Shown: positions 45,781 through 57,723, counted from the stretch's first letter. The stretch is 64,000 nucleotides of DNA from Sabethes cyaneus (GCF_943734655.1 NC_071354.1:137874642-137938641), one strand, 5' to 3'. Notes: generated from the letters alone by a model not told the origin. Numbers and translations: made by a program.

Positions 45781-46930
45781 CTATCTTCTATCTTCTATCT
45801 TCTCCAGAACGCTTTGATCGACCTCCACCAAACTTGGCACACATATTCCTTGATATAAGGAAGTCAGCACTGGGGGGTTAATAAGAGTGGGGGGAGGCCA
45901 TAACCCCCAAATGCTTGGATGGTTCTTCACCAAACTTAGCATACATGTTCCTTGACATAAGGGAATCAGCCCTGAATGATTGACAAGAAGAGGAGTGGGG
46001 GGTGGGGGGTAAGGGTTCATAACAGGGGGGGAGGGCATAGCTCCAAAACACCTGGACGGTTCTTCATCAAAGTTTACAAAAGAGGTCGTGTCTTGTGCAC
46101 AATCCCTCTGATTTCGCAATATTTTGCTAAAGAATTAACTTTTTTAAACCATCGAGCCCTATCAAAGGGGGGGGGGGGGGGGGGCGAGTGTAAAACGTCT
46201 TTAATAAAGGGGGGATGAGAGAGATCTCAATAAGTAAAAGGGGTTGCATTTCTTTTGCATTTAAACCGATTGCATTTGTGCAACTGACTTTGACAAAAGA
46301 GGGGGTTCCGCCGAGGAGGCATATATGGTAAATAAAACGTTTCGTTTCGTTTCCATTATAGCGATTTTCCTTGAGCAAACCGATGGATAATTAGCTACGT
46401 GACAGAAGCGGGAATTGACCGGGAAGGAACCAACATGATGAGAGACGAGAAACGCGAGTATAAATGTATGTTCCGCCATAGTTCCGGAACTTCTGGACTG
46501 TTCTTCATCAAACGTCGTTTGTCATGTTTTTTAGCAAAAAACAATCCGCACCTGGGAGTTGACAAAAGAGAGACGCGGTCTCTTACAAGGGGAGAGAAAG
46601 GTTCAAATGGGTAAAGGGATACCGGGTGCGTTTCTATTGCATTTGGAACGATACAAGTTGTACAAGTTGTTTTATTTCTGAAAGTGGGAATAGGATGGCC
46701 ATTAAAACGGGAGAGGTTACGTTTTTGAACCTCTCCCGTTTTAATGGCCATCCTATTCCCCCAAGGCCTTATGCATAACTCTGAAATGCCTGAACGGTTC
46801 TTCACCAAACTTGGCACGCATGGTCCTTGACTTAAGGGAATCAGAACTGAGGGGGTTGATAAAAGGGGGGAGGCCATAACTCCGAAACGCCTGAACGGTT
46901 CTTCAAATTTGGCACACAAGTAAAGATATG
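45781..46930. repeat. Reiterated ~100-130-bp block with CACCAAACTTGGCACACA core
   Basis: Units repeat the words GAACGGTTCTTCACCAAACT, GGCACACAT-TTCCTTGA, ATAAGGGAATCAG, G-rich runs and AGGCCATAACTCC. Partial copies begin near 45805, 45904, 46032, 46780 and 46870. The G-runs include about 18 consecutive G at 46168-46183. Open frames through it follow the repeat, not a gene. Confidence 0.8.
46686..46760. repeat. Perfect 33-bp hairpin within the reiterated block
   Basis: The arms 46686-46718 and 46728-46760 are exact inverted copies (GGGAATAGGATGGCCATTAA at each outer end) around a 9-base loop. Confidence 0.95.
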
Positions 46931-47004
46931 TCACGTAAGTGAATAAAAGTAGAACTTTAAGGTTAAAAAGAGTTATCTTTTAGTTATCCGAAAGTGCCGA
47001 TCCA

Positions 47005-47009
<5 letters not shown>

Positions 47010-47037
<28 letters not shown>

Positions 47038-48172
47038 ACACACATACATACATACCCACACTAACACGCGGTCGCGTACGCACTTTATCTCATACCCACC
47101 CTCTCTCACACCCATTCACTCTTATTCTTTTATTAGCTGACTTTCTCTCTTACATTCTCTCTTTTCCTCTTACTTACTCTCTTTCTCTCTTACCTATTTT
47201 TTGTTTTGTTTTCTCTATTTTTTACTCACTCCTCTTTTCTATTAATTATCTCTTAGTTATTCTTTTTCTTGCTCACTACTCAAACAACTCATCTAATTTG
47301 CACATCTTTCTAATTCTAATCTTTCTAATTTGCACTTCTCCTCACACTCACTTTTTGTAACAACCGTACTCTTTTTGTCTTACATACTCTCTTTCTGTCT
47401 TCCCTACTTTCTTTTCACTTTTTTCACTCTTCTTTTTTGTTACTAATTTTTTTATTCTCTTAGTCACTCTTCTTTTCATTTGCTCTTTTTTTTCTATTAA
47501 ACTTTTTCTCTTTTACTCATTCTTTTCCCATTCATTCTTTTTCTATCTTACTCATTCTTTTTCTCTATTATTCATTCTTTTTGTATTTAATTTCTCTTTC
47601 TATTTTGCTTATTTTGTCGCATACACAGTATCTTGTACTCGTTCACATCCTCCCTTACTCATCTTTTTTTCTCATTTATTTTTTACTGATTCTGTCTTTT
47701 TATCTTACTATCCTTTTCTTTTACTCCCTCTTCTTTGCACTTCATTCTCTCTCTCTCTTTCATAATCATCCTTTTCTCTGTTACTCATTCATTTTCTCTT
47801 TTTACTATTTTTTCCTCTTTCTTAATCATCCTTTTCTCTGTTACTCATTCATTTTCTTTTTTTCTCTTTTTCTTGCTTGTTCGTTGTCTCTTTCGTATTC
47901 TTTTCTCTCTTATTGATTCGCTTTCTCTCTTACTGATTGTCTTTCTCTCTCTCTCTTATTTATGATCTTGCTTTCCTTTCTTTTGGCATATCTTTTGTTT
48001 CTCTCTGTCTCTTTATCCCTCTTCGCCACTTTCTTCCTCTTTCTTTTTCAATCTCGCTGACAGTCCTTCTTTCTCACTAAGTTTCTCACTTACTCGCTTA
48101 TTTATTCTCCTTCTTCACGACCTCTCTCACTCACTATTTTCCAATCATTCTTTCTCTCTCTCGTCCATCCAC
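47010..48172. repeat. 1.16-kb polypyrimidine tract
   Basis: The plus strand is almost entirely C and T, starting with a pure (TC)n run at 47010-47036 and a short (CA/TA)n, then imperfect units such as ACTCATTCTTTTTCTCT. Two near-identical 60-base segments occur at 47761-47820 and 47821-47880. Pyrimidine-only frames on the plus strand are artefacts. Confidence 0.9.
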
Positions 48173-50149
48173 TATTTTACTAAGAGAAACTGAAATGAGA
48201 GGATAGCCAAAACACTCAATAACTCGCATCATTAAACCAACACCATTCATTGATGACGGAAATTCCCGCAAAATCGTCATTAAAGAATATCGCTTGTTTA
48301 ATGATGACAAGTACTCGTGAGCAACCACGTAGCCTAGGAGGGAGGGCTGAGGATCTTGGGCTCCCACGAAATATTTTGGCTTACATTAATATATATTTTT
48401 ATTGCAGAATAACAATACACCAAGCTAAAACTGTATCACGTGTATATATTTTACGAATGCGCATTCGACATTTTCTTCTTCGTCGCACGAAAAAAAGTAG
48501 GAAATTTGGCTGCTAGGAATTCTTTAAGGGGAAACCGAAAATGGCTCAAAGATGGCTGGATAAATGGCTACCGTTTGATGCATGTATTGTTTTGTGCCTT
48601 TAAAATGCATCTGTATTGGCAGAGCATGCTTTCGCCATATAATCAGTGCTTCCAGTGCTGTTATAATTTCCTAAAACTTGTCATTTCATTTATCGATCCG
48701 CTATATATCAACAAACGCTCAGCAAAACATAATTGCAAATGGAAAATAAATTTAACTGATCATATAGATCATTACGTGTTCATAAAATGTATAATCTGGA
48801 ATTAGTTAATAGATATTTGGTTGCGCACATATTTCGTTGCACTAGCGCTTTCCGAAAAAACAGCACCACTGTCTCAAAGTTTCGCCACATCAATAAGCTT
48901 TTAAAGAGCTTTCAGCTTTAGCCGCAAAGATAAGCTTAGAGTAATGTAAACACACGGAACTGGTCTTTAATGCAAACGGATTAATTAACTATCCTATTGA
49001 TCCTACGCATTATTCAGTTGCTGCTGGAAATCTTTTATGAATCGGAATGTCTGGATAAAGAAAACAAACCATATTTCGGGATGTTTGTAGTCGGTGCGGT
49101 TGGCTGCGGATCAGTTGTGTTTACATTTGCAAGCTCTGCTATTTGACATATATTACTAATACTCATGCAACATTCAAATAAACGTTTAGGTTTTCAACGA
49201 ACACATGAGATGTACAGTACAGTGTTTGTCGCTCTAATACAATAACGTGAGCCACTTTCGGTTTCTCCTTAATGAAAAAAAGCATTTAAATAGAACTCAG
49301 CTCACTTTGATTGATCGCGTATGATAGTCAACAAACTAAAATATTAGGGAATAACTAATTTTGCATTGTGTGTCATAAAAATCACTGATATTTTTAATAA
49401 TTTGTGTTGGATAGGACGGGAATAGGCAATTACGACGAAGCAGCAACATACCCTAGGTATTGCTTAATTCGAAAAGTATATTCGCATTGGCAGTCTGCTC
49501 AATTTTAAGCCTGATGCTCATACTTTCGAAAACTTCTATTTACTTCCCTCTGTTAAAAACGACAGCGAGTGAACTGCCAGCACTGTTGATAATTGTGTCA
49601 GTACTGGGCATTTCTCGCCTATTGCTAACGACAGATTGGAATCTGCCACAACGAACTGTCATAGCCTGACTCAGAAAAAGAAATGAAACCAAATAGTTCA
49701 CACCTCGTGTTCACCACGTCACAATTCGTAGGAAATTTAATTGCCCTCACTTTTCGCTGGACCAGAAGACGAATTCGGTTTTGCTGATAAACATTTCGGC
49801 ATTTTATTCCTTTAAATCGCACCAATTTGTGAATCGGTCGCAATCTCGCGTTGGAGAGAATTATCCCTCGAATGAATGTGTGGTTAGGAGAATATATTGT
49901 AAGTGATCTAAACGAGGAGAGATTTATCCACACGGGCTTCGGGCTTCTTACGTAATTAGGATTAACTAAGCTTACAAATTAATAATTGTTTAAGACTGCC
50001 ATATCGGAGAGCCAATAAGCAGTCACTATAAAGTAGATCTCGAACCATTATAGAAAGTAAAATAAAAATTAATCTAACCAAATATATTACAGTTTTAAAG
50101 CTGCTTACTCTACGTAACTGCTAACAAAAATGATTAATCCGAAATTGAA
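48173..50149. other. Gene-free AT-rich stretch
   Basis: There is no supported gene. Short ORFs lack recognisable content. Confidence 0.4.
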
Positions 50150-50900
50150 CAATCCCCAACATTTTCCTTACACAATATGTTGTTTTCAATGGCATAAAAT
50201 TAGACTTGCCTAGCATAACAAGTGGAGTCTCGCAAGGGTCAGTTTTAGGACCGCTTTTGTTTTCGATGTTTTTTAACGATCTTCCTGAGCAACTGCTAAG
50301 ATTTCGCCTATATGCTGTCGATTTCCAATTATACCTTTGCAGAAAAAGTAATGAAACTGACAATCTCGTAAATAATCCGTATTAACTGGATATGAAGAAA
50401 ATGATGGGTAGGAGTCACTCAAATGGTATTCTATTGAATGCTGGAAACACTCAGTTCCAATGCGTCACTCGTTACGTCCATAATATTTGCCGTTTTGATC
50501 ATATTTCAAGTCTTCAAAAATCATCGGTCCGGTGTACAATTAAAAATTTTCTGAACTTTAGAATATGCACTCAAACATTCAAAATATTATTTGTGGTCAG
50601 TTTATTTTTCAAACCCTCATTTTCTCAATCGAATAGAACAAACAATCTTTTGCTAACCAGCTGTGTAACTGATGTTGGCAGGAATGCTTTTCGTCACCGT
50701 AGTGTATGCCTGTGAAACCGTCTGCCGAGCGTGTATAAAAGTGCCAGAAGCTATGCAGTCTTTAAAAAATCTTGTAAAGCATTCTTTTCAATTTAAAACT
50801 AATTAGCAGAAATCATGTTGTACGCAAACTGTGAAAATCATTAGAAGGTTACTTGTGTTACATGAATACTTAGTTAAATAAATAAATAAATTATTTAGAA
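50150..50900 (+). pseudogene. CR1/jockey-like non-LTR RT C-terminal relic with AAAT tail
   Basis: The plus strand reads FNGIKLDLPSITSGVSQGSV followed by LGPLLFSMFFNDLPEQ, then RLYAVDFQLYL, where the catalytic YADD is YAVD, then across stops SNRTNNLLLTSCVTDVGRNA and NRLPSVYKSARSY with KKSCKAFF. The QGSVLGPLLF block and the C-terminal WNRLP-type motif fit the CR1/jockey group. The sequence ends in AAATAAATAAATAAATTA (50876-50894), the short tandem tail typical of such elements. It is 5' truncated and dead, and of a different RT type from the other relics in the window. Confidence 0.85.
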
Positions 50901-52242
50901 AGGAGATCCTGTAACATAATCATAAAATATATTTTCTAAACAAATGTTTTTCTGTATAACAGCTCAATTCAACTTTGTCTCGCTGTGATCTAGATAATGA
51001 TTTAGAGGAAAGAATGCTAATCTCATAAGTTTCGTAAGCTGTGTTCGTCTTTTTTGTCTTCACGTTGACATCCCGTGTATTTTGATTTTAATGACTGGCT
51101 TAAGGACACCATATAGTGTGGAGACATTTTTTTTGTAATTCATCAAGCGGCATTTAACATTGTCAAGATCCAGCAGTTCAATTTGCAACTCTTTCCTCTT
51201 CCTTTCAGGATCACGGTCAGCCAAGAATGTTGCAGATTTGCATCGAAAATAAAATGATGGGAAGTCTAATTATAATGTATTATGCAACGATAATTATGGG
51301 TATCGCGAAAAAAATATAATTTTAATAAGCACTTTAGAGATCAACTTTAATAATGGTTATAATCTGGTTGTAAAATGACAGAGTCTCAGTTGGTTAATAT
51401 GACCCAAGAAGGCTTCTTCATGTTCTCGTCAGATGCTCGCCAGTGATCCGTACGTCATTCGTGCGTACAGGTGAAGTTACTCAACACTCATTTTGCAGCA
51501 TAAATACTAAATCCTTCAACGTTGTACCTCTGGGCCGTAAACAGGTCTATTAACACTTGTGCGCACCACACCGGGGTTCCTCCGGACCAGGACCGGTCAC
51601 TATTAGATACCTTCCAATCGTCGAATGAGCGTACGGACATGCTGTCAGGTGAATTACGAGAGCTCCTGGGATGCTTGGAGTCGGTGTGGAAGCAGAAGCA
51701 GGCCGCAAAAATGTCGTACAGTGGGGAGGTTTGAGTTGTTGTTTTTACCACCCGGCTGGCCATCGCGTCGTCGCCGTACAGAACCGTGAATGAATCGGAT
51801 TAGATTTTGTGTTTTAAAGCCCATAAAGCCACATGCGATTCAAACGTGAGGAACAGCTCCGATTGCAGATCGATGAGAACAGGTTTCGCTGTCATTGGTG
51901 TTTTCTGATTCGTGTAACATATGTACCTACTGACCTTGGACCAGATGATCCGCAAAGCCTGGACGCGGGGAAATAGAAATGTATAAGAAGTGGTCTCTCC
52001 TGCCGTCTTGGATATTTGAATGTAACCGATTTGTACAGTCTAGAGGAAAAAAGTGATTCGAGGTATTTCGCCTTTCACTATATAAAATAATAAGTTTTTC
52101 ATTTTCAGTTTACTTATTCTTTGTGATTTGCACTTTTGAGTACATACATTGGATTTGTCATTTACCATGCTTAACATTCTGGATAAGTTGGTGGATTATG
52201 AATGATTACGATATGAAAAATTATGAGATATAAGATATTTAT
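50901..52242. other. No supported gene; open frames at 51488-51763
   Basis: The segment 51390-51790 is GC-richer and open on both strands. The plus-strand frame 51522-51734 includes LSGELRELLGCLESVWKQKQ, possibly an exon, but no start, splice context or family supports it. Confidence 0.3.
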
Positions 52243-53769
52243 GGGTTCCATTCCATGCCAAGTGACTGAGAAAAAGTTCAAACGTGCAATCGACCTTCAC
52301 GGTTTTGAACCAAATTTTGCCAGATTGTTCGTTTTCGGTCAAAAAGTAAATATCCAAAATTTGGTACGGATCGGACATTCCCTCGATTAATGGGAGCGCC
52401 TCCATTTTTAAGGAAAATACCAGATTTTGTCAAAACCTCCTTTTTTCTTTTGCATATATCTCCGGAAATATTAAGTTTAGAAAGACACTATTTTCACACT
52501 TTCAAAGGAAATCATCCAAGGAATACGAAAAAGATATTATTTTCGAGCACCAGCGCTGCCAAACATTTTTAAACTCAATTTGAAAACTAACTTTACATTT
52601 TTCTCTCAATGAAGAAAATTTTATCTCAAAAATTTCAACTTGATCGTGTTCCGCAGATTTTTTTTACACAAGAATCACTCATCACCCTAAGGTATTCCTT
52701 GCCGATCTCGAGATACAGCATTTTAAAGCAATTGACCAAACTCGTGACTTTAGTCATGACCTTGAAATGCGGTCAGGCATATATTAATATTGTTTTTTTT
52801 TCTGAAACGATGATTCTACAATTGATGAAGGGACGGTAAGGGAAAGTAATGACTTTCCCTTACCGTCCCTTCATCAATTGTAGAATCATCGTTTCAAAAA
52901 AATAATTTAAAGCAAGCAATTCCTCATTTTTAATGTAAAACTAAGAGTAAAATAACTTTTTTTTGAAGCAGTAATTCTCTACGCAATGTAACAATACTTT
53001 GGCATATCGGACATGCATTTATACAGTATATAACAAGGTTTTTCTTAACAGTGTTGCCAACTTTTCAGTTTCCCGCATGATAAGTTACATTAATTAAGGG
53101 AATATTAGTCTCCTAGCAACAATAAACGAAGAGCTCATGTCTATTAGCGAGATGAAAAACAGTTTACAAGGCTATGATTAAACAACTAAAACGTATATTT
53201 TACGCCTTTTATAAGTAACATTTCCTCATCTAGCGCTATAAATCAAACGAAAAACTGAAAAGCTGGCAATACTGTTAAGAAAAACTTTACTATGTATTGT
53301 ATAAATGCTTTCCCGATATGGCAAAGTAGTTTTACGTTGCGTAGAGAATCACTGCTTCAAAAAAAGTTATTTTGCTTATGGTTTTACTTACAAAATGGGG
53401 AATTGCTTGCCTTAAAATGCTGTATCTCGGGATTGGCAAAGAATACCTCGGGGCGATAAGTGATTCTTATGTAAAATTAAAAATAATATTTTTTTCGAAT
53501 TTCTTGGGTAATTTCTTTTAAAAATGTGAAAATAGTGTCTTTCTAAACCCAATACTTCCGGAGATATAAGCAAAAGAAAATAAGAGATTTTGACAAAAAA
53601 GGGTATTTTCCTTAAAAATGGATGTGCTCCTATTAATCGAGGGAATGTCCGATCGGCACCAAATTTTCGATTTTTGCTTTTTGGCCGAAAACGAACAATC
53701 TGGGGAAATTTTGTTCAAATTCGTGAAGGTCGATTACACGGGGCTCGGACACTTCGCGTGGAATGACCC
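52243..53769. mobile_element. 1.5-kb foldback element with long nested inverted repeats
   Basis: The left end GGGTTCCATTCCATGCCAAG and the reverse complement of the right end GGGTCATTCCACGCGAAGTG begin inverted arms that extend about 350-500 bp (roughly 52243-52740 against 53390-53769). A second inverted pair lies inside (about 52975-53085 against 53250-53370). TTAT abuts both ends (52239-52242 and 53770-53773), giving a likely 4-bp target duplication. It has no transposase and is highly foldable. Confidence 0.82.
52803..52896. repeat. Perfect hairpin with ~45-bp arms
   Basis: TGAAACGATGATTCTACAAT begins each outer end (in inverted orientation) and the arms meet around an AATG loop at about 52848-52851. 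It sits inside the foldback element, outside its main arms. Confidence 0.95.
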
Positions 53770-53773
53770 TTAT

Positions 53774-54084
53774 ACATTTTTCTTTTAAGTGGTTGGGGAT
53801 TATTCAAAATTATCGTGCAACTTGGGCCAAATGTTTCTAAAACTTTAGCATATTTTTTAAGGGCGAAGAGAATATTTAGAATAGTCGACGTCACCATCTT
53901 TTTCAGAAAACTCTAATGGAATGTTTCCGATTTTTTTGGATATCGCTTTGTTTAAAAAATTTGTAACTCTTGAACCAAGCATTATTGTACATTTTTTTTA
54001 TTGAAAATACAAGCAGGTTTTCAAAGAAAATTATAAGCCAATTAGTAAGTATAAATTAAGGAATAACGACTGCTTATGGTCTGT
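53774..54084. other. AT-rich flank of the heptamer array
   Basis: I see no gene or defined repeat between the foldback element and the array. Confidence 0.4.
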
Positions 54085-54676
54085 AACAAACAACAAACAA
54101 CAAACAACAAACAACAAACAACAAACAACAAACAACAAACAACAAACAACAAACAACAAACAACAAACAACAAACAACAAACAACAAACAACAAACAACA
54201 AACAACAAACAACAAACAACAAACAACAAACAACAAACAACAAACAACAAACAACAAACAACAAACAACAAACAACAAACAACAAACAACAAACAACAAA
54301 CAACAAACAACAAACAACAAACAACAAACAACAAACAACAAACAACAAACAACAAGCAACAAACAACAAACAACAAACAACAAACAACAAACAACAAACA
54401 ACAAACAACAAACAACAAACAACAAACAACAAACAACAAACAACAAACAACAAACAACAAACAACAAACAACAAACAACAAACAACAAACAACAAACAAC
54501 AAACAACAAACAGCAAACAACAAACAACAAACAACAAACAACAAACAACAAACAACAAACAACAAACAACAAACAACAAACAACAAGCAACAAACAACAA
54601 ACTACAAACAACAAACAACAAACAACAAACAACAAACAACAAACAACAAACAACAAACAACAAACAACAAACAACA
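54085..54676. repeat. CAAACAA heptamer satellite, array 1 (~85 units)
   Basis: A 592-bp array of a 7-bp unit with only a handful of substitutions (for example near 54355, 54512, 54586 and 54603). Because 7 is not a multiple of 3 and the unit makes no stop on either strand, all six frames stay open; the long Gln/Asn/Thr and Cys/Leu/Val frames are artefacts. It joins directly to the R1-like fragment on its right. Confidence 0.97.
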
Positions 54677-55449
54677 TTTCGGCATTGTCTCGTATGATGT
54701 CTAATAGCTCTGCGGTATATGGCAGCAAACGAAGGCTATTAGCCAACGTGGTCCAGTCTATACTTAGGTATGGCGGACCGGTGTGGTCATCGGCGTTAGG
54801 TACCAAAAGCTATCTAGCCAAGCTGGAAAGCACCTATCGTCTCATGTGCTTGAGAGTGGCGAGTGCGTATGGCACAGTTTCACATGACGCAATCTGCGTC
54901 CTAGCAGGTATGATGCCTATTGGCATTATCATCAGCGAAGACGTAGAGTGCTTCAACCAACGAGGAACTAGAGGCATACGGAGTACCACAAGATCGGCCT
55001 CGATGACCACATGGCAGCGGGCATGGTCTAATTCCACAAAAGGTCGGTGGACACACCGACCTATCCCGGAACTATCTGGGTGGGTCAACAGGCGCCACGG
55101 CGAAGTCAACTTCCACCTGACACAGATTCTGTCAGGGCATGGTTGCTTCAGACAGTATCTACATAAGTTTGGGCATGCGGAGTCCCCCGCGTGTCCCGAA
55201 TGCGTGGATGTTGAGGAAACGGCAGAACATGCTTTCTTCATATGCCCTCGTTTCGCGGGCGCGAGAAGCAGCATGATGGCAGTGAGCGGACAGGACACTA
55301 CCCCGGATAACTTAGTCCAAAAGATGTGTTTCAGCTCGGACATCTGGGGAGCGGTCAATGCGGCTGCTACCCAGATTGTACTCGAGCTACAAAACCACTG
55401 GAGAGCCGATCAACGGCGAATAAACAGCCTAACTACCATAGTCCAGTAG
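54677..55449 (+). pseudogene. R1-like non-LTR retrotransposon C-terminus (5' truncated)
   Basis: An uninterrupted frame of about 255 codons to TAG at 55447 encodes the region after the RT core: SALSRMMSNSSAVYGSKRRL, VVQSILRYGGPVWSSALGT, RLMCLRVASAYGTVSHDAIC and VLAGMMPI, followed by a C-terminal zinc knuckle near 55192-55255, CPECVDVEETAEHAFFIC (C-X2-C-X8-H-X4-C). This is the layout of R1/I-type elements. It lacks ORF1, endonuclease and the RT palm, so it cannot move, yet the part that remains has no stops, suggesting a fairly recent truncated insertion. The frame is fused by chance to the open upstream heptamer array. Confidence 0.88.
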
Positions 55450-55625
55450 TTATCTAAGCGAGTGCATTAAGCACAATAGCCCCTCCCTGAAGTAATACCG
55501 ATAAGGTGGTGCCAGGGGGGATTGAGGCTGGAGACTCGAGTAGGGTTTTAGTGGGGGGTCGGGATACCTAAGCCCCACTCCCTGAGGTATCTTCTCAGGT
55601 GTCTGATAGTACCGTATCTTCTAAA
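55450..55625 (+). mobile_element. 3' UTR of the R1-like element
   Basis: GC-richer sequence follows the stop, with GGTGGTGCCAGGGGGG and a TAAGCCCCACTCCCTGAGG stretch. It differs from the AT-rich DNA that starts with the AAGGTACTAGTACACTGTTT junction near 55625. I infer the element end there; no poly(A) tail is evident. Confidence 0.5.
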
Positions 55626-55925
55626 GGTACTAGTACACTGTTTGCTGAATCATCCAATATTTGATCTATTTCATCAAATAAATTTGAAAACCCGTGTACT
55701 GACCCAACCAAATATTCGAACAAATTTTATTTTTCAAAATGTCGCCGAGCTTTTCCAATAAAATTTGGCGGTTTGTAAAACAGTGTAATATGCCAATCAA
55801 ATTAAATTTGTTTTCGCAACATTTTGCGCTGTTCGCCGGTTTGTTTGCTTGAAACTTATCAAAAAAGCTCACAATGTTTATTATTTGAACTGCTGTCAAA
55901 ATAGAATTTGGTACAGGAAAAATCG
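55625..55925. repeat. TE end with AGTACACTGTTTGCT terminus
   Basis: AAGGTACTAGTACACTGTTT is the reverse complement, with one mismatch, of the junction next to the second heptamer array (about 61039-61060). The sequence inward resembles 60860-61054 in opposite orientation. It is therefore a repeat family associated with both arrays. Confidence 0.6.
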
Positions 55926-56980
55926 TGCAGAAAGGAAGTTTTGCAAAGGAAATGACACTGGAATAAATCAGGACATTATTAAATCAATAGTGAAAAGTTA
56001 AAAAGATTATGAATAATGAGGAGATCATTTAATATACCTGTTTTTCGAACATGATTTGTTTAACGGGAAAATAGCAGTCATTAACTTTTGGTCGGAGAGC
56101 CCAATTTCGAAAGCAGTTTTTGGACCCAATAGCTGGGGTCTGGTTGTAAAAATATAAATACTGCCTTCTTCTTGCCAATCTGAACACAGCGAATATATTT
56201 TCATTAACAGAATTTTTGTTTCAAACAAAAAAACTGCTTTTGAAATTGGCAGAATCGATGACGACTAATTTCACCTTAAATACCCTCTAAAATTAGGCAC
56301 TACCACGTATATAATACTACATATGTGAAACATTATTCTAGTAAATCTAGTAAATAGTCAGCATGTAAACGTTCATTTCAGGATCGAAAGGCTACATTCT
56401 GTTTCTGTTAACATGGATAATTTACTAGAAAATATGAACAATAATTGTATGCATATCCACCTTTTCGCGCGCTTAATGGCGGCTAGTGGGTACGTTTTTC
56501 GACAATGTTTATTTGCTTTTGGGAACTTCGCTCACGTATGCTTGAAAGTTCTACAACGACAATTAAGGCTGGAAATATTAACTTAACGTGAATAAAGCTG
56601 CCAAAAGCATGCTAACGTTTTCCGAAAGTTGTATCCAATAGCCGTCATTACGCACGCGAATAGGTGGATAGCTGTGTGACATTCAATTTTATTCTGGTTT
56701 TGTGTGTCGCAAGTAGTGCGCTGTAATCGCACAGTGATGCGCTATCCAGCTTTTTACACCATCTGACATAATAACGGACGGTATCAGGATTGCTAATGTG
56801 CGACTAATACAGTGGTTTGTGTGCATTGTGAAAAATTTTTCGTAGCGAAAAAAAATTTGGAGATGCAAACAAACCGCGTATACGTATACGCGGCGAACTG
56901 TGCGTGCGGTAAATGTCAGCAATCTCTATAATACGTAATAGTACTTCATAAACTATGTACATTATAGCAAAAATAAGACT
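55926..56980. other. Gene-free AT-rich stretch
   Basis: There is no supported gene or bounded repeat. Confidence 0.4.
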
Positions 56981-56982
56981 GC

Positions 56983-57070
56983 AAAAATGAAATACTGCAG
57001 AAAAATAATGTCCCAAATTTATGTGCATGCATAAATTTGGGACATTATTTTTCCGCAGTATTCATTTTTC
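56983..57070. repeat. Hairpin with AATAATGTCCCAAATTTATG arms
   Basis: Arms of about 40 bp lie on each side of GCATGC with one or two mismatches. The CCCAAATTTATG core recurs in the inverted pair at 57335-57617. Confidence 0.9.
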
Positions 57071-57334
57071 TTGAATAGTAGGGGTATAGATTACCGGGTA
57101 ATAAGCGCTTGATTAACTGTTATTCAACAGAAATGTTTGTTGGATATATCTGGCATCTGCTTACGACCTTTTGAAAAGTTGGTGCCGAACTTATTATATA
57201 CCAAGCAATGCCTTTATGTAAAGAGCATCTTACGTGACAAAGCGACATGCTGACTTGTTGATATCGATGTTGCGCTTTCCCTGTGCTGTGCTGGTACTTT
57301 GACAATCCGCAGATGCCCCACGGGAAAGCAAAAC

Positions 57335-57617
57335 AGAGCTGCCACAAATACAGATATTTGTGCATACATAAATTTGGGACCCATCAATTATTTCAGTTGC
57401 TGTGATTTCTGGCGCTACTAATGTTCCTGAATTTTAAAGTAGTCCCTAAACTATTTATGTTATTTAAAAGAATTGGTGAATGACCAATTGGTTAAAACCA
57501 CATTAAATAGCAATAAGCAATTATTTAAAAGATTAGATTGAGAAAATTAAATACTCCGGAGAAAACGGTAGGGTCCCAAATTTATGCATGCACAAATATC
57601 TGTATTTCTGGCAGCTG
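57335..57617. mobile_element. 283-bp foldback/MITE with ~46-bp inverted arms
   Basis: The left arm (57335-57382) and right arm (57570-57617) are inverted copies containing ACAGATATTTGTGCAT and ATAAATTTGGGACCC. The spacer of about 190 bp encodes nothing. Confidence 0.75.
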
Positions 57618-57723
57618 TGAAGCAAAATCAATATCAGCAATGTTGTTATGGTTCGTAAAATGGTCAATTCGGCTGATATTCCAATACCAATATCAGCGAC
57701 ACGGCTGACATTGGTATTGATAT

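Noticed and set aside
47581..47965. Hydrophobic ORFs of 76-111 codons
   Set aside because: Frames through the polypyrimidine tract; Leu/Phe/Ser content is forced by composition.
51522..51734. Possible exon containing LSGELRELLGCLESVWKQKQ
   Set aside because: The opposite strand is equally open, and no start, acceptor or family supports it.
54076..55449. 457-codon plus-strand ORF and 170-254-codon minus-strand ORFs over the first heptamer array
   Set aside because: The 7-bp unit has no stop in any frame, so long frames arise automatically. Only the part after 54677 carries recognisable protein, from an R1-like element.
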